NCBI GenBank assembly: GCA_002451165.1
Contig: DKBH01000021.1
Span: 1 to 58,073, forward strand
DNA: 58,073 bases
Direction of reading: 5' to 3'
Source of the DNA: Nitrospiraceae bacterium UBA6905
Lineage (GTDB): Bacteria > Nitrospirota > Thermodesulfovibrionia > Thermodesulfovibrionales > UBA6898
Shown: piece after piece, positions 1-8,110 of the stretch
How positions within the stretch are numbered: position 1 is the first letter of the stretch
How the letters are laid out: every line of letters starts with the position of its first letter
The notes under the pieces: model-generated
Database searches by the model: none
What the model was told of the DNA's origin: nothing
The model's input: only the letters and a program-made list of their open reading frames with translations
Position numbers and translations under genes: made by a program

Positions 1-26
1 AAAGTATGTCCCTACCAAGTGCCCTT

Positions 27-54
27 GTCGTCAAAATTTCGTCGTCAAAATTCT
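27..54. repeat. Two tandem copies of a 14-nt unit
   Basis: GTCGTCAAAATTTC is followed directly by GTCGTCAAAATTCT, differing at the last two positions. It lies in non-coding sequence at the window edge. I see no gene in bases 1-212 and cannot tell whether the repeat continues beyond the window. Confidence 0.6.
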
Positions 55-212
55 TCAGCTTCCTTGAATCGAGCGGCTACTTAGTGAAGATCGGGACCGA
101 AGATCGTTAGCGCAGTAATTTCTGAATGCGAGGTTCAACGGTGACCATAAGACGAGCGTGTCGGGAAGAAGGACAATTTATCTCGTCAGACCCATCTTTA
201 TGGTATCGATAT

Positions 213-536
213 TTAGAGATAATCCTCTCTTCGAGGATACCATGCGTCAACCGCTTTAGCAGGTGCTTGAAGAACCTTTGCGCTGTGTTCGTGATTCGGG
301 GCGATTACAACACCGTCACCTTTTCTCAGAACGTTAGTTTTGCCTTCAACGGTGAATTCAAGCTCCCCCTCAACAATATAGGTAATTTGCTCGTGAGGAT
401 GTTTGTGTGAAGGTATGACGGCATTGGGACCAAACTCAAAGATTGTCATCATGGCCCTGTCCCCTGATAGAACCTTTAGTTTAATTCCTTCAAGAATGTG
501 TTTTACCGGTAAATCCGATTCACGAAAAAAACGCAT
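213..536 (-). CDS. Small single-domain cupin protein
   Basis: A 107-residue protein that is essentially one cupin beta-barrel. Cupin motif 1 is seen as HKHPHEQ followed by the VEGELEF strand (about residues 42-58), and motif 2 as APNHEHSA near residues 78-85, so a His-rich metal site is plausible. Such small cupins bind a metal and often act as enzymes or ligand sensors; the substrate cannot be read from the sequence. It stands alone, with 137 bases to the next gene on the same strand. Family assignment is firm, function is not. Confidence 0.85.
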   Translation of the reverse strand: MRFFRESDLPVKHILEGIKLKVLSGDRAMMTIFEFGPNAVIPSHKHPHEQITYIVEGELEFTVEGKTNVLRKGDGVVIAPNHEHSAKVLQAPAKAVDAWYPRREDYL

Positions 537-673
537 AGTCCCTCCCTCAACGCAGTTGATTCATATGCGACGAACGCACACCCGTAGTGTCTTAATTTCA
601 TACGTTATAATGCCGGTCGTATCTTAAATAACTATACGACTCGATCGAAGGGTTCGGCAACCGCTTTGATCAT

Positions 674-1624
674 TCACTGCGTCTTGCTTTCCGTCTTGGT
701 CACAAGCCAGTAGATGAACCCGACAACGAGGATCGAGGCGACCAGGTAGTAGATCGTCGTAGCTTGTTCATGGCGGAGCGTTGCGATCATCAGTTCCCGT
801 ATGGTCGTCACAAGAGCGACGCCGACGAAGACACTGATATGGATTTTGCCGCCTTTCAGATGGTCTATTTCGGTATTCATCAGTTCGATCATAACCCAGA
901 GCATCAGCATGGAACCCAGAGCAGAAATAATGCCCTCGCCGACATGGACGGCTCCCGTGATCAGTTCCCGAATATCCAGAGCGAAAAGACAAACAACGGC
1001 TACCGTAAGACCGATCAGCACGAAGATCAGTACAAAGTTCATGGTTTGAGAGAACTTTTCGGAGAAGTCGATCAGGCCGCTCTTCACGCGGTATACCGGG
1101 GAGTAGAGCCGCAGTTCTTCTTCGAAATAGGTCGTGTTGATCACGTCGAGGCTTATGTCCAGTATCTTGCTGAGCGCGATGATCCTGTTCGTCATCACAT
1201 CCTTGGGATCGTCGGTCGAGCTCAGAATGCCAATACCGGTATTGCGCATGACATTGATAGCCCGGCTCATGAGATGGGGGTTAACCTTGAACCTGACGTG
1301 CACCCTACCGATCGCTATCAGCTTATCATAGAAGCTCTGTTCATATGTACCCATAAAAAGGTCGCTGAACCACTGGCGCTGAGAGGAGAAGACATGAGCC
1401 TTCCTCGCGCTATCGGCGGAGAATTTCGCTGTCTCCCTGTTGCCGAGCATCCACGCATTAAGAGTATTCATCACTACGCCTGCATTTTCCTCCATGATCT
1501 TACGCATCTCGCTCAGACAGAGCTCATGTTCCTTCGTAAAACGATAATCCTGCTTTATCTGCCTGAATGCACGCACCAGTGTGACCTCCTGTGACGGTAT
1601 TTCGGCTTCGGCATGCCGCGGCAT
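674..1624 (-). CDS. Globin-sensor domain fused to PsiE-like membrane domain
   Basis: The 316-residue protein has two parts. Residues about 15-180 look like a protoglobin or globin-coupled-sensor domain: all-helical, with the segment IGRVHVRFKVNPHLM, whose H109 is in the place of the proximal heme histidine. Residues about 190-312 carry four hydrophobic helices and resemble the phosphate-starvation-inducible PsiE family. Globin-coupled sensors normally end in a methyl-acceptor, GGDEF or kinase output, so a membrane output is less usual. Probable role: heme-based O2, NO or redox sensing coupled to a membrane protein of unknown activity. The fold assignment is from motif recognition only. Confidence 0.7.
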   Translation of the reverse strand: MPRHAEAEIPSQEVTLVRAFRQIKQDYRFTKEHELCLSEMRKIMEENAGVVMNTLNAWMLGNRETAKFSADSARKAHVFSSQRQWFSDLFMGTYEQSFYDKLIAIGRVHVRFKVNPHLMSRAINVMRNTGIGILSSTDDPKDVMTNRIIALSKILDISLDVINTTYFEEELRLYSPVYRVKSGLIDFSEKFSQTMNFVLIFVLIGLTVAVVCLFALDIRELITGAVHVGEGIISALGSMLMLWVMIELMNTEIDHLKGGKIHISVFVGVALVTTIRELMIATLRHEQATTIYYLVASILVVGFIYWLVTKTESKTQ

Positions 1625-1669
1625 ATTCCCGTGCCGAAACAGATAATGGTCCTGCTCAGCATAATTCTA

Positions 1670-2251
1670 TCATGGTGTGCCGGTATCGCGTGCAACTTCA
1701 GGCGATCTTGGCTTTCTGCAGACAAGTTGCGCTATCGCTTTCGGCGGATAGGGCGTTATGCCCTCGAAGGAATGGAGGATCTGCCATCCGCGAAACCAGG
1801 AGAGCAGTTCTCCCGACTTCAAGAGATGGTCGGGATTTCGGGGTCTCCCGAAGTGCATTTGATCTGCGGTAAATGTTTCATACAGCACGATGCCGCCCGG
1901 CATCAGCGCATCTTTTATCGGGGGGATCAGCGGGCGGTGCAGGTAGCGAAAGACGAGGATCGCTGAAAAGATCTGTCCCGTGAAGGGATTCCGGTTTGAT
2001 GCTTCGAGATCGACCTGCCGGAGATCTACGGCAATGCCTTCAGCCATTGCTCTCGCTTGCACCTGATCCAGTGCCTTTTTTGAGCGGTCAATGAAGATGA
2101 CCTGAAAACCCCGAGCTGCAAGAAAGAGCCCATTATGCCCGGCCCCGCAGGCTAGATCAAGGATCGGATGAGATTTCAGTTCCCCGGTGAAGAGGTGAGC
2201 GCTGTCACAGAGAAGCCGGTCCGGCTCCCCGCATATCCTGAACTCGGTCAT
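1670..2251 (-). CDS. Class I SAM-dependent methyltransferase
   Basis: 193 residues with the Rossmann motif I ILDLACGAGHNGLFLA (about residues 30-45), an acidic end of strand 2 (IFIDRS) and a post-motif near MPGGIVLYETF. This pattern resembles the TehB/UbiG-like group of small methyltransferases. The substrate is not identifiable. The start lies 5 bases downstream of the ZIP transporter stop, so the two are probably co-transcribed. The C-terminal tail, about 15 residues after the domain, is uninformative. Confidence 0.85.
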   Translation of the reverse strand: MTEFRICGEPDRLLCDSAHLFTGELKSHPILDLACGAGHNGLFLAARGFQVIFIDRSKKALDQVQARAMAEGIAVDLRQVDLEASNRNPFTGQIFSAILVFRYLHRPLIPPIKDALMPGGIVLYETFTADQMHFGRPRNPDHLLKSGELLSWFRGWQILHSFEGITPYPPKAIAQLVCRKPRSPEVARDTGTP

Positions 2252-2256
2252 AAGAA

Positions 2257-3066
2257 TTATCCAAGTGCTACGTCAAGGATCATCATCACGGCGAAGCCCA
2301 GCAGCGCCCCATAGGTGGCGATGTCGGAATCCTGTTCCTTCTGGGATTCAGGGATAAGTTCCTCGACGACGACAAAGATCATTGCGCCTGCCGCAAAGGC
2401 AAGTGCATAGGGCAGCAGCGGCCTGAAACCAACAACGGCGTAGGCACCGATAAAGGCTGCTACCGGTTCTACGATTCCGGAAAGCTGGCCGTACCAGAAG
2501 CTTTTCATCCGCGATAATCCCTCTCTGCGGAGCGGAACCGAGACCGCAGTTCCCTCAGGGAAGTTCTGTATCCCGATGCCGATCGCGAGGGCTATCGCGC
2601 CGGGCAGTGTTGCAGAAGGGATACCAGCAGAGAGCGCACCGAACGCGACGCCGACGGCGAGACCTTCGGGGATATTATGGAGCGTTATTGCAAGGACGAG
2701 CAGAATGCTCCGCTGCCAGCCGGTCCGGATGCCCTCTGCCTCCTCGATCGGGAATCCGGGATGCAGATGCGGCAGGATCTTGTCCACGATCGAAAGAAAG
2801 ATGCCGCCGGTCAGGAAGCCGACAGCTGCCGGCATCCAGGGCGATATGCCCGATGTCTCAGCCATCTGGATTGCAGGGGCGAGCAGCGACCAGAAGCTTG
2901 CTGCGATCATGACGCCGGCGGCAAAACCGAGCATCCCGTCAAGCAACCTGCGGTTGAATGAGGTAAAGATGAAGACAACAGCAGCGCCAAGGGCCGTCAT
3001 TGCCCAGGTGAAGATCGTTGCGACCACTGCTTGCCAAACTGGATGCAACGAAGCAAACCAGCTCAT
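2257..3066 (-). CDS. ZIP-family metal transporter (GufA-like)
   Basis: A 269-residue polytopic membrane protein with about eight hydrophobic helices. The two ZIP signature helices are clear: HNIPEGLAVGVAFG (metal-binding His and Glu in TM4) and the related QNFPEGTAVSVPL in TM5. The GufA-like ZIP branch moves divalent metals such as Zn2+ or Fe2+ across the inner membrane. A histidine and acid-containing loop (LPHLHPGFPIEEAEG) precedes TM4. It is followed after 5 bases by the methyltransferase. Direction and metal cannot be read from sequence; ZIP proteins usually import. Confidence 0.93.
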   Translation of the reverse strand: MSWFASLHPVWQAVVATIFTWAMTALGAAVVFIFTSFNRRLLDGMLGFAAGVMIAASFWSLLAPAIQMAETSGISPWMPAAVGFLTGGIFLSIVDKILPHLHPGFPIEEAEGIRTGWQRSILLVLAITLHNIPEGLAVGVAFGALSAGIPSATLPGAIALAIGIGIQNFPEGTAVSVPLRREGLSRMKSFWYGQLSGIVEPVAAFIGAYAVVGFRPLLPYALAFAAGAMIFVVVEELIPESQKEQDSDIATYGALLGFAVMMILDVALG

Positions 3067-3151
3067 CGATATACCTCCCGGCGGGAGACGAAAAAGATCC
3101 GACCGGAGCGAGGAATCATCAGTTCACGTGTGCCATGCACGCAGACGGGTG

Positions 3152-3604
3152 TCAGGCATTCCTGATGAGAGCAGACTCGTCGCACTCAGGAAACTTCGGA
3201 CACCGAATGCAGTCGCCCCAGATCTTCTGCGGGAGAGATGCCTTGTCGGTATCGCTGAAGCCAAGCTTCCGGAAGAAGTCAGGCTGATAGGTTAGGACAA
3301 AGACCCGCTTAACACCGAGTAACTTTGCATCCCTGATGCATCTGCGCACCAAGATGCTGCCGACACCTTTATTCTGATACTCGGCCTTTACCGCAAGGGA
3401 GCGCACCTCGGCTAGATCGTCCCAAAGGATATGGAGCGCACAGACACCCACGATACCGTGCGCACCTTCCGCTACAACAAAGTCTCTGATGTTCTCATAG
3501 AGTTCGTTCACCGAGCGAGGAATCATCAATTCTTTACGGGCAAAATCGTTCACGAGTTTCTGGATATCCCTAATATCGGCGATCAATGCCTTACGTATTC
3601 TCAA
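3152..3604 (-). CDS. GNAT N-acetyltransferase, short ArgA-like
   Basis: About 150 residues forming one GNAT domain: the acetyl-CoA binding loop is EYQNKGVGSILV, preceded by the strand VRSLAVK. The C-terminus WGDCIRCPKFPECDESAL, with a CxxC..C cluster, is typical of short stand-alone N-acetylglutamate synthases in anaerobes, so a role in arginine synthesis is likely (argH is in this window). I chose the TTG at 3604 because AAAAGGA lies 10 bases upstream and the family sequence starts there (RIRKALIADI). An ATG at 3652 would give 16 extra residues overlapping korC deeply. It closes the DGC-korB-korC operon. Confidence 0.8.
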   Translation of the reverse strand: MRIRKALIADIRDIQKLVNDFARKELMIPRSVNELYENIRDFVVAEGAHGIVGVCALHILWDDLAEVRSLAVKAEYQNKGVGSILVRRCIRDAKLLGVKRVFVLTYQPDFFRKLGFSDTDKASLPQKIWGDCIRCPKFPECDESALIRNA

Positions 3605-4133
3605 TATAGTCGATTCCTTTTCTGACGAGTTCCTTGTTTGCTCTGAATGCATCCATCTTTCGGGGGTCAGTCATATCATCAAAGATACTAAATATGGACG
3701 CTTTCCTGAGAATGCTGGTTTTTGCTATGAACGCTCCCAGCATTACCATGTTCGCCGACTTAGGGTTACCCATATCTCCGGCAATGTTTGTGGCAGGTAC
3801 AGGAACTCCTTCGATGTCCCTTCGGGCCAAATTCTCGGTTATGAGCGATGAATCGTAAAAAAGCATGCCTTTTTTCCTGAGACTCGGCAGAAAGCGATCG
3901 AGCGATGCACGGTTCATTACGATAAGAATATCGGGCATCATGACCACGGGGGAGCCGATCATCGTGTTAGAGATAATGACCGTGCAGTTTGCCGTTCCGC
4001 CCCGCATTTCCGCACCATATGACGGGAACCAAGTCACCTCTTTCCTCTCGAGCATGCTCGCAGATGTCAGCACTCGCCCGAGAAAAAGAATGCCTTGGCC
4101 TCCTGATCCGGCAATGATGATGCTTTTCTGCAT
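3591..4133 (-). CDS. korC: 2-oxoacid:ferredoxin oxidoreductase, gamma subunit
   Basis: 180 residues with the gamma-domain nucleotide motif IIIAGSGGQGILFLGRVL at the N-terminus, the conserved SYGAEMRGGTANC segment (about residues 39-51) and the usual length. This subunit partners a TPP-binding beta and an alpha subunit to oxidise 2-oxoglutarate or another 2-oxoacid to the acyl-CoA with ferredoxin reduction. korB lies 1 base upstream. No alpha subunit gene is next to it. Substrate (2-oxoglutarate versus another oxoacid) is inferred from the split KorB/KorC architecture. Confidence 0.9.
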   Translation of the reverse strand: MQKSIIIAGSGGQGILFLGRVLTSASMLERKEVTWFPSYGAEMRGGTANCTVIISNTMIGSPVVMMPDILIVMNRASLDRFLPSLRKKGMLFYDSSLITENLARRDIEGVPVPATNIAGDMGNPKSANMVMLGAFIAKTSILRKASIFSIFDDMTDPRKMDAFRANKELVRKGIDYIENT

Positions 4134-4134
4134 T

Positions 4135-4884
4135 TCAGGGATTCTCCTGATACCGGTCTTTGAAAAGTCCCAGGGGAAAGGTCTGTGAAAGCGTGGTTCT
4201 TATCCATTCCGTCGCCATAGCAGGAGTCATACCCCAATCCGTAGGGCAGGGAGAGAGAATCTCTACCATGCTGAATCCTTTTCCCTCGATCTGATAGGTA
4301 AAGGCCTTGCTAATCGCCTTTTTTGCCGTAACAAGGTTTCGGTAGGAATCCACCGAAACACGTTGGAGATAGGAAACACCTTCAATGGTTGACAGCAGTT
4401 CTGAAACCCTGAGCGGATACCCGGCCGACGTAATATCCCTTCCCTTCGGTGTGGTCGTTGTCTTTTGTCCGGTTATGGTGGTGGGTGCCATCTGTCCGCC
4501 CGTCATGCCATACGTTGCGTTATTGATGAAGAATACCGAGAAATTCTCACCCCTGCTTGCAGCGTGAATGATCTCTGCCGTGCCAATAGCAGCAAGATCG
4601 CCGTCACCCTGGTAGGAAAAGATGATCCTGTCCGGCAGGGTCCGTTTCATGCCCGTCGCAACGGCGGGAGGTCTGCCGTGGGCAACCTCAATGATATCGA
4701 AGTCAAAGTAATCGTAAGCAAAGACAGCACACCCAACGGGTGCTATGCCGATCACTCTGTCCCGGATGCCGAGCGTGTCAATACACTCGGCAATGATCCG
4801 ATGCACCAGACTGTGACCGCATCCCGGGCAGTACCGGAAGGGAGCGGTCTTTAGGCTTTCCGGCCGCTCAAATATCTTATTCAT
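4135..4884 (-). CDS. korB: 2-oxoacid:ferredoxin oxidoreductase, beta subunit (TPP-binding)
   Basis: 249 residues. RYCPGCGHSLVHR near the N-terminus gives two cluster-region cysteines, HGRPPAVATGMK is the family signature, and the TPP/Mg2+ motif is seen as GDGDLAAIG followed by INNATYGMTGGQ about 30 residues later. It pairs with the gamma subunit directly downstream. Its start overlaps the end of the diguanylate cyclase gene by 8 bases, so these genes are translationally linked. Alpha (korA) and the ferredoxin-like delta subunit are absent here and must be elsewhere if the enzyme is functional. Confidence 0.92.
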   Translation of the reverse strand: MNKIFERPESLKTAPFRYCPGCGHSLVHRIIAECIDTLGIRDRVIGIAPVGCAVFAYDYFDFDIIEVAHGRPPAVATGMKRTLPDRIIFSYQGDGDLAAIGTAEIIHAASRGENFSVFFINNATYGMTGGQMAPTTITGQKTTTTPKGRDITSAGYPLRVSELLSTIEGVSYLQRVSVDSYRNLVTAKKAISKAFTYQIEGKGFSMVEILSPCPTDWGMTPAMATEWIRTTLSQTFPLGLFKDRYQENP

Positions 4885-6262
4885 GCGTCATCTCCTGAGA
4901 ACATATTACGGTGTTTTTCCCCGCCTCTTTTGCAGCGCAAAGGGCATTATCAGCGGCACTGAGCAGACTCCTCGCAGAAGAGGCGTTCTGGGGAAAGGTT
5001 GCTATGCCGCCGCTCAACGTGATGCTTACTTCCGCAGACGGCCCGACCCTGATCGTGGTCTCCCTTACGGCTTGCAGTATCCTTCTGGCAAGAGCAGTTG
5101 CTTCCTCCCCTGCAGTATTGGGCAGGATGATGATGAACTCTTCCCCTCCATATCTCACGACGACGTCTGTTTCCCGCGAGACAGAGATGAGCGTGCGGGC
5201 GAATCCCTGCAGGATCTCATCGGCTTCCCGGCGGCCGTAAGCATTGTTCAGCTTCTTAAAGTTGTCGATGTCGAAAAGTACGATCGAAACGGGGCTTCCA
5301 TATCTTTTTGCCCTGGCCACTTCGATATCAAGGTGTTTGTAGAAATACTTGCTGTTGTAAAGCCCGGTAAGACTATCCGTAGCGGCAAGCCTTTTGCTCT
5401 CCTGGAAAAGTGTTATCTTGTCAATGATATGGGAAACATGATGACCCACAAGAGAAGGCAAAGATGTAAGGTCAAAATCCCATTCCCGATCAGAGCTGCT
5501 AGCCAGAAAAAGCATTCCCGTGACATGATCGTTTGACACCAGAGGGATGATGGCAAGGGATGTAATGTTTTCATCATGAAGGAAGGGGATCTCGGCGCCG
5601 ACCGAGGATTCCAGTATGTAAATCGGGTCGCGGGATGTGAGCGCATTGTTACAGATGTTATCTAATCCGCCTTCCGTTATAAACTGCTGAAGCTCAGCAG
5701 AGATGCCAGTGCTTGTTTTGAGACTGAAATGTTGGGTGTCGTTCATAAGCAGCCAGCCCATAGGAAAATCGGTTATGAACATGACCTTTTCCAACAGTTC
5801 TTCCAGCACCAGGTCAATGTCTTCAGTCGAAATAAATACCCCCGATAGCGTATTGACGATGATAAGCTCCTTATTTCTCTTCTGTAGTTCTCTTTCGAGG
5901 TTTATGAAGTCCGTAATATCCTTGAACACTATCCGGACGAGCCAGGAGTCTGGCTCCTGTAAGAACGGCAGGAGGAGCACCTCAAAATGACGGTTATGAA
6001 AGGTGATTTGCCCTGATATTTCAGTACCGGCGGACAGGGAATCGGCTACTCTTGGCTCGATCTCTTTCAGAAGGCTGATGTCATGAAAATCCCTCTCAAT
6101 CGCGTCTTCCCTATTCATACCAACGAGGGTGAAAAAGCGCATGTTCGCATCAAGGATCCTTCCATCAGCCTTAAGAATGATAAAGGGGTCAGGAACCAGG
6201 TCCAGCGAGATATAGTCCGCTCCGCCCAGACTGTCGCCTTGGGCGGTATTAATGATCTTCAT
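4877..6262 (-). CDS. PAS-GAF-GGDEF diguanylate cyclase
   Basis: 461 soluble residues. Residues about 15-125 form a PAS domain (DPFIILKADGRILDANMRFF), residues about 130-285 a GAF-like domain, and residues about 290-455 a GGDEF domain with active site YGGEEFIIILP. An inhibitory I-site RETD lies five residues before GGEEF, so product feedback by c-di-GMP is expected. The DSLTGLYN segment marks the domain start. No transmembrane helix, so it senses a cytoplasmic signal. It heads the operon with korB, korC and the acetyltransferase, linking c-di-GMP synthesis to a central-carbon enzyme in transcription. Confidence 0.93.
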   Translation of the reverse strand: MKIINTAQGDSLGGADYISLDLVPDPFIILKADGRILDANMRFFTLVGMNREDAIERDFHDISLLKEIEPRVADSLSAGTEISGQITFHNRHFEVLLLPFLQEPDSWLVRIVFKDITDFINLERELQKRNKELIIVNTLSGVFISTEDIDLVLEELLEKVMFITDFPMGWLLMNDTQHFSLKTSTGISAELQQFITEGGLDNICNNALTSRDPIYILESSVGAEIPFLHDENITSLAIIPLVSNDHVTGMLFLASSSDREWDFDLTSLPSLVGHHVSHIIDKITLFQESKRLAATDSLTGLYNSKYFYKHLDIEVARAKRYGSPVSIVLFDIDNFKKLNNAYGRREADEILQGFARTLISVSRETDVVVRYGGEEFIIILPNTAGEEATALARRILQAVRETTIRVGPSAEVSITLSGGIATFPQNASSARSLLSAADNALCAAKEAGKNTVICSQEMTHE

Positions 6263-6419
6263 TCTTTACTGGTTTCTTTGTTGGCAGCATAACAATCTCC
6301 TGATATTATCGTATCTTATAGCGATAAACTCAATAATTATTTTGAAGCAAGAAGATACGGAGAGAAGACTGCATATGCGCAAAGGGATATGCAACAACGG
6401 CTGCTCAGACCGAGAGCCG

Positions 6420-6449
6420 TTGCAATTTATTGTCTATTGTTGCTATACT
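6420..6449 (+). promoter_or_regulatory. Sigma70-type promoter for rimP-nusA
   Basis: TTGCAA (6420-6425), 18-base spacer, TATACT (6444-6449). Predicted start is near 6456, about 70 bases before rimP. Just upstream, CAACGGCT (6395-6402) and AGCCGTTG (6415-6422) form an 8-bp inverted repeat overlapping the -35 box. No other promoter-like pair is better placed. Confidence 0.55.
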
Positions 6450-6477
6450 TAATTTGAAATTCATCCGCATTTTTTAT

Positions 6478-6511
6478 AAAAGAGTGGGGCTTCCCACTCT
6501 TTTGTTTTATA
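6478..6511 (+). terminator. Intrinsic terminator/attenuator in the rimP leader
   Basis: An 11-bp perfect stem, AAAAGAGTGGG paired with CCCACTCTTTT, GCTT loop, then a T-rich tail GTTTTAT. It lies between the predicted promoter and the rimP start at 6525, in the sense direction, so it would terminate most transcripts before the operon unless antiterminated. With NusA encoded in the operon, feedback through termination is an attractive inference. Confidence 0.75.
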
Positions 6512-6524
6512 GGGTGATGACTAT

Positions 6525-6986
6525 ATGCATACGGTTCAGGAAAAGATCAGCGCTTTGGCAGAATCACTGGCGGAATCTCATGGAGTCAATGTCCTTGACG
6601 TTGAGATGGCCGGCAGCGTTACCCGGCCCCAGGTCAGAGTATTCATCGACCGAGAGGGTGGGGTAACGCTGGACGATTGTGCTGCCTTCAGCCGCGCTCT
6701 TTCGGCACTTTTTGATGTCGAGGATCCGATACCTACGTCTTATACCCTTGAGGTCTCATCTCCAGGGCTTGACCGGCCGCTGAAGAAGCTGAAACATTTT
6801 GAGCAGTCGAAAGGCAGACTGGCAAAGGTAGTACTGAAACAGAAAATCGACGGCGAGTATGTGCATGTCGGCAGGATAATGGATATCCGGGAGGGGGTCG
6901 TTGTACTGAAGACCGCGGATGTCAAGGAAGTTATTGTGCCGTTTGATATGATCTCTAGAGCAAGATTGGAGATAGAACTGAAATGA
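6525..6986 (+). CDS. rimP: Ribosome maturation factor RimP
   Basis: 153 residues, the usual length. Features include the DVEMAGS strand, VRVFIDREGGVTLDDCAAFSR and the hallmark EVSSPGLDRPLK (about residues 76-87). RimP is needed for assembly of the 30S ribosomal subunit. The stop overlaps the nusA start (ATGA) at 6983-6986, the standard rimP-nusA arrangement. Expression probably depends on passing the leader terminator at 6478-6511. Confidence 0.97.
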   Translation: MHTVQEKISALAESLAESHGVNVLDVEMAGSVTRPQVRVFIDREGGVTLDDCAAFSRALSALFDVEDPIPTSYTLEVSSPGLDRPLKKLKHFEQSKGRLAKVVLKQKIDGEYVHVGRIMDIREGVVVLKTADVKEVIVPFDMISRARLEIELK

Positions 6987-8110
6987 CAAAAGAACTGTGC
7001 CATGTGATTGAACAGATCAGCAGGGAAAAAGGTATCGCAAAGGAGACGATGGTCGAAGCGCTCGAGTCGGCTCTGCTTTCCGCTATGCGCAAGAAGTACG
7101 GCGGAAGGACGAACATCAATCTTACGATCGACAGAAAGAAGTGTACCATCCGTGTATTCGAAAGCAAGCAGGTTGTTGCCGCGGTGACCGATCCGGACAT
7201 GGAAATATCGGTGAAGGATGCCGTACAGATAGATCCCTCCAAGAAGGAAGGCGATACGATCGAGTTCCCTCTCGATCTTCAGGATCTAGGCAGGATTGCA
7301 GCCCAGACCGCAAAGCAAGTGATATTCCAGCGTGTACGAGAGGCGGAACGCGATGTTATCTACAGCGAGTTCAAGGATAAGGCTGGACATATCGTGAGCG
7401 GAACAGTGATGAGACGGGAAAAGGGCGCCTATTTCATCAACTTGGGCAAGACCGAGGCATTCCTTGCGATCAAGGACACGCTTCCAAACGAAAATCTGAA
7501 ACGCGGGGATACGGTCAAGGCTATCATCGAGGAAGTCAAGGTAACCTCAAAAGGACCGGAGATCATTGTCAGCCGTACAACGCCGCAATTCGTAGCCGAG
7601 CTCTTCAAGATGGAGGTGCCGGAGATAAGCGAAGGTCTGGTCATTATAAAGAACATTGTGCGGGAGCCGGGAGAGCGTACCAAGATAGCGGTGACATCGA
7701 AAGATACCGCGGTTGATCCCGTGGGATCTTGTGTGGGCATGAAAGGCACGAGGGTGCAGGCAATCGTTCGCGAACTCAGGGGAGAGAGGATAGACATTAT
7801 TCCTTGGACTGATGACCCGAGAACGCTCCTTGCCCGTGCTCTTAGTCCTGCCACCGTCGAAAAGATCGGGATAAACGAGGAGGACAAAACGGCCATGGTT
7901 GTGGTAAACGACCAGCAGCTTTCTCTCGCAATCGGCAAGAAAGGACAGAATGTCAGACTTGCCATGAAGCTCACCGGCTGGGATATCGATATTATCAGTG
8001 ATACGGAATATTCGAAGATACGGATGGAGGAGACAGACAGGGCGCTTGAGGACTCTATGCGAAAGGAAGCGCCTCAACCGGATACACCACCTGTTAATGA
8101 AGAGCAGTAG
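6983..8110 (+). CDS. nusA: Transcription termination/antitermination factor NusA
   Basis: 375 residues with the standard order: N-terminal RNA polymerase-binding domain (about 1-125), S1 domain (about 130-200, GHIVSGTVMRREKGAYFINLG), then two KH domains (VDPVGSCVGMKGTRVQAIV and AIGKKGQNVRLA). The C-terminal acidic repeats of enterobacterial NusA are missing, as in many other bacteria. It binds RNA polymerase and nascent RNA to control pausing and termination. Downstream is recG instead of the usual ylxR/infB. The recG ATG overlaps the last 14 bases of nusA. Confidence 0.97.
   Translation: MTKELCHVIEQISREKGIAKETMVEALESALLSAMRKKYGGRTNINLTIDRKKCTIRVFESKQVVAAVTDPDMEISVKDAVQIDPSKKEGDTIEFPLDLQDLGRIAAQTAKQVIFQRVREAERDVIYSEFKDKAGHIVSGTVMRREKGAYFINLGKTEAFLAIKDTLPNENLKRGDTVKAIIEEVKVTSKGPEIIVSRTTPQFVAELFKMEVPEISEGLVIIKNIVREPGERTKIAVTSKDTAVDPVGSCVGMKGTRVQAIVRELRGERIDIIPWTDDPRTLLARALSPATVEKIGINEEDKTAMVVVNDQQLSLAIGKKGQNVRLAMKLTGWDIDIISDTEYSKIRMEETDRALEDSMRKEAPQPDTPPVNEEQ

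Noticed and set aside
764..1594. 276-codon plus-strand frame opposite the globin/PsiE gene
   Set aside because: It mirrors the real gene on the other strand and has no domain, signal or ribosome binding site.
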